Shown here piece after piece: positions 4,723-6,420 of a DNA stretch of 6,420 bases. The translations under genes and the position numbers were made by a program. Source of the stretch: Lysobacteraceae bacterium (GTDB lineage Bacteria > Patescibacteriota > Patescibacteriia > JAACEG01); contig JAACEG010000031.1 in assembly GCA_011682665.1 (NCBI GenBank), forward strand, positions 1 through 6,420. The letters are read 5' to 3'. The first letter of the stretch is position 1, and every line of letters begins with the position of its first letter. The notes below the pieces were generated by a model, which saw nothing but the letters and a program-made list of their open reading frames with translations, had not been told where the DNA came from and did no database searches.

Positions 4723-6237
4723 ATGAAAAGATTATTTGCGACGTTTATTGTATCTTGTTTAATAATGATATCAGGAGGAACTCTTTTTGCTAAGCCTATT
4801 TCACAAGAACAGGCTAAGGAGATTGCCATAAGATGGATGGGCCGTATGAGGATAGCGGATACATTTGTGTCTGCGGAAAAAATCTTGAAAGCAAAAGGAG
4901 TAAAAGTAGGTTATTTAATTACTTTTTCTCCTAAGGGGTATGTAGTTATCCCTATTGATGATTCTTTTGCCTTAATCAAAGCCTGGGGTGAAGGGTTTTT
5001 TAAGGGTCCTCTAAGGGAAATGGTAATAGAATCTCTTTCCAAACAGGAAGAGATGATTTTTGAAAAATATCAGAAAGAGGAAAGAGAAGAGAGAGGAAGA
5101 TTTACTGCTACAGGAATTTCTGATATTATTGTTAGACCTTTACTTCAGACAGAGTGGGGGCAAAACTATCCCTATAATGACAGATGTCCTATTGACATTA
5201 ATTCGGGAGATAAATCAGCTACTGGTTGTGTGGCCACGGCTATGGCGCAAATAATGCGCTATTGGAAATGGCCAAATATTGGATGCAGTTCTAAATGTTA
5301 TTATCAGCCGAAAAACGAAAATGAATTTTGCGCTGATTTTGAACATTTTTATGATTGGGACGCTATGCCTTCTAAATTATATGCAGATAGCAATCCGTGG
5401 GCGATATTTCAAGTGTCTCAATTAATATATGATATCGGTGTAATAGCTAATACAGAATATTCTTCTTCTTCAAGTGGGGGATATCATTATCCCTTATTTA
5501 AGGGAATAAAAAAGTATATGAAGTATGATTGTAATTCAACTTATGTTGATGAGGAAGAATTATTTTCCGTAGTTAAGCCTGATATTGACAATGATTGGCC
5601 AGTATTTATTGGCGGTAAACACGCCTTTGTCGCTGACGGATATTTAGAGTTTTTCGGGATTAAACAACTCCATTTCAACTTTGGCTGGAATGGAGCTTCA
5701 AACGGTTGGTATACTCCAAACGGATTGAAAAATTTTAATTTTTTGTCTGATCGTGTAGATTACTATGTGATGAAAGAGATACATCCCATTTGTAGCGCGA
5801 ATTATCCAGAATTTTGCGCTAACAGTAGCGATTGTTTTCAAGCGGGGTGTGTATGGCATAATAATCAATGTGAAGTCAAATGCCAGCCTGATGGAATGGT
5901 GGCGAGTAGATTTCCTTTAGAGCTTATAGAGCTTAAGGCGAACAAAATAATAATCTCGGCGAGAAGAGTTTTATTTCAGCCGGAATTAATTATTCCGAAA
6001 GAAGATTGGGGGAAAAAAGCTCAACCAATTATGTATATCCACTTGCATGGTTATGGTTATACTATACTTTGGGGAGATAGATATATCACATTATCCAATA
6101 TGTTTAGATATATATTTTTTCCAAAGCCTATTGATTTTGCTATTTTGTCCGGGAAAACAGTTGATATTTATCTTGGATATATGCTTTCTGATAATAGCGT
6201 AAAATACGCTTGTTATCAAATAAAATTTGTAAATTGA
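4723..6237 (+). CDS. Secreted streptopain-like cysteine protease (peptidase family C10) with C-terminal extension
   Basis: The 504-residue precursor has a signal peptide (basic MKR, hydrophobic 4-22, likely cleavage after LFA at 23). A propeptide follows (about 24-130), with ISQEQAKEIAIRWMGRM and GYLITFSPKGYVVIPIDDS as in SpeB-type proregions. The charged stretch KYQKEEREERGR (115-126) is a plausible activation-cleavage zone. The papain-like domain (about 133-352) has TEWGQNYPYND (143-153), Cys169 in ATGCVATAMAQIMRYW, His300 in GGKHAFVADGY, and HFNFGWNG (317-324), which matches the family's Asn-Trp element. The active site looks intact. A six-Cys module follows (357, 365, 371, 376, 383, 387), then a beta-rich unknown domain (390-504). 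SpeB itself is about 398 residues, so this one is extended. Extra Cys pairs suggest disulfides outside the cell. There is no sorting motif or C-terminal anchor. It has its own promoter and terminator. Confidence 0.92.
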   Translation: MKRLFATFIVSCLIMISGGTLFAKPISQEQAKEIAIRWMGRMRIADTFVSAEKILKAKGVKVGYLITFSPKGYVVIPIDDSFALIKAWGEGFFKGPLREMVIESLSKQEEMIFEKYQKEEREERGRFTATGISDIIVRPLLQTEWGQNYPYNDRCPIDINSGDKSATGCVATAMAQIMRYWKWPNIGCSSKCYYQPKNENEFCADFEHFYDWDAMPSKLYADSNPWAIFQVSQLIYDIGVIANTEYSSSSSGGYHYPLFKGIKKYMKYDCNSTYVDEEELFSVVKPDIDNDWPVFIGGKHAFVADGYLEFFGIKQLHFNFGWNGASNGWYTPNGLKNFNFLSDRVDYYVMKEIHPICSANYPEFCANSSDCFQAGCVWHNNQCEVKCQPDGMVASRFPLELIELKANKIIISARRVLFQPELIIPKEDWGKKAQPIMYIHLHGYGYTILWGDRYITLSNMFRYIFFPKPIDFAILSGKTVDIYLGYMLSDNSVKYACYQIKFVN

Positions 6238-6255
6238 TTTAATTGATTTATAAGC

Positions 6256-6293
6256 CATGGTGGGGGTTGCAATAAGATGTGCCCCCCTTTTTT
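6256..6293 (+). terminator. Rho-independent terminator of the C10 protease gene
   Basis: GGGGG (6262-6266) pairs with CCCCC (within 6282-6287). An inner GCA/TGT stem closes the loop, and TTTTTT (6288-6293) follows. It starts about 20 bases after the TGA stop. Its position also shows that TGA is read as a stop here. Confidence 0.85.
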
Positions 6294-6358
6294 ATCCTCT
6301 CCATTTTTTGCAAGCAGAAAGATTGTGATGAAGTAAAAAATGTTTCTTAGTTTACATA

Positions 6359-6420
6359 GGGGCTGGTGACGAGAGCGCTTTCGTCACGACCCCAGTTAGC
6401 CAGTCGGCAACGGGGTAAAA
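6359..6420 (+). other. GC-rich structured element of unknown identity, cut by the window edge
   Basis: GTGACGA (6366-6372) pairs exactly with TCGTCAC (6381-6387) around an 8-base loop. Outer GGGG (6359-6362) can pair with CCCC (6390-6393) across a small internal loop. AGTTAGCCAGTCGGCAACGG (6394-6413), then GGTAAAA, follows to the edge. The G+C content contrasts with the flanking AT-rich DNA, which suggests the start of a structured RNA or a repeat. It does not match tRNA, tmRNA or riboswitch sequences I know. The preceding 6294-6358 shows nothing recognisable. Confidence 0.4.

Noticed and set aside
1..6420. Transfer RNA genes, ribosomal RNA or recoded TGA (code 25)
   Set aside because: No T-loop-like GTTCGA sequences in tRNA context were seen. 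Genes read through without internal TGA, and the TGA at 6235-6237 is followed at once by a terminator.

Overview
The window is AT-rich bacterial DNA using the standard code: TGA ends the last gene directly before a terminator, and TGG encodes Trp throughout. The small proteins, lone single-purpose genes and abundant G-rich intergenic repeats are reminiscent of Candidate Phyla Radiation bacteria (Patescibacteria/Parcubacteria type). That assignment is an impression from gene style; no ribosomal or marker gene is present to confirm it.

Left part (1-2650). Four genes lie among copies of a G/C-rich hairpin repeat: a two-helix small membrane protein (87-284, +), a short RmlC-like sugar-nucleotide epimerase (425-877, +), a membrane-anchored HtrA-type serine protease with one PDZ domain (1049-2143, +), and a conserved-looking 96-residue protein (2126-2416, -) whose 3' end overlaps that of the protease gene. 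Two repeat clusters, at 916-1044 and 2426-2646, are mirror images and bracket the protease/small-protein pair. In both clusters the repeat points the same way relative to the gene that starts next to it.

Right part (2650-6420). Three single-gene transcription units follow, each with a strong Shine-Dalgarno sequence, a recognisable promoter and a hairpin terminator. The first (2780-3337, -) encodes a basic-tailed unknown protein and is much richer in G+C than its surroundings; its promoter is buried in a long palindrome. The second (3919-4455, -) encodes an unknown soluble protein. The third (4723-6237, +) encodes a secreted papain-like cysteine protease of the streptopain (C10) family, with a signal peptide, propeptide, intact Cys/His pair, a cysteine-rich module and an extra C-terminal domain. 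The last two are divergent and share a 267-bp regulatory region with matched promoters and an 11-bp direct repeat.

The 580-bp gap at 3338-3918 has no gene. It holds a perfect 24-bp palindrome with extended arms and two tandem pairs of 11-mers, whose function is unknown. A GC-rich structured element of unknown identity starts at about 6359 and runs off the window.

The shared theme is extracytoplasmic proteolysis (an HtrA protease and a C10 protease) plus one surface-sugar enzyme, consistent with a bacterium that remodels its own or a neighbour's surface. No known defence or mobile system was recognised. The most unusual structures are the mirror-image repeat clusters, the GC-rich gene with its operator-like palindrome, and the modular C10 protease.
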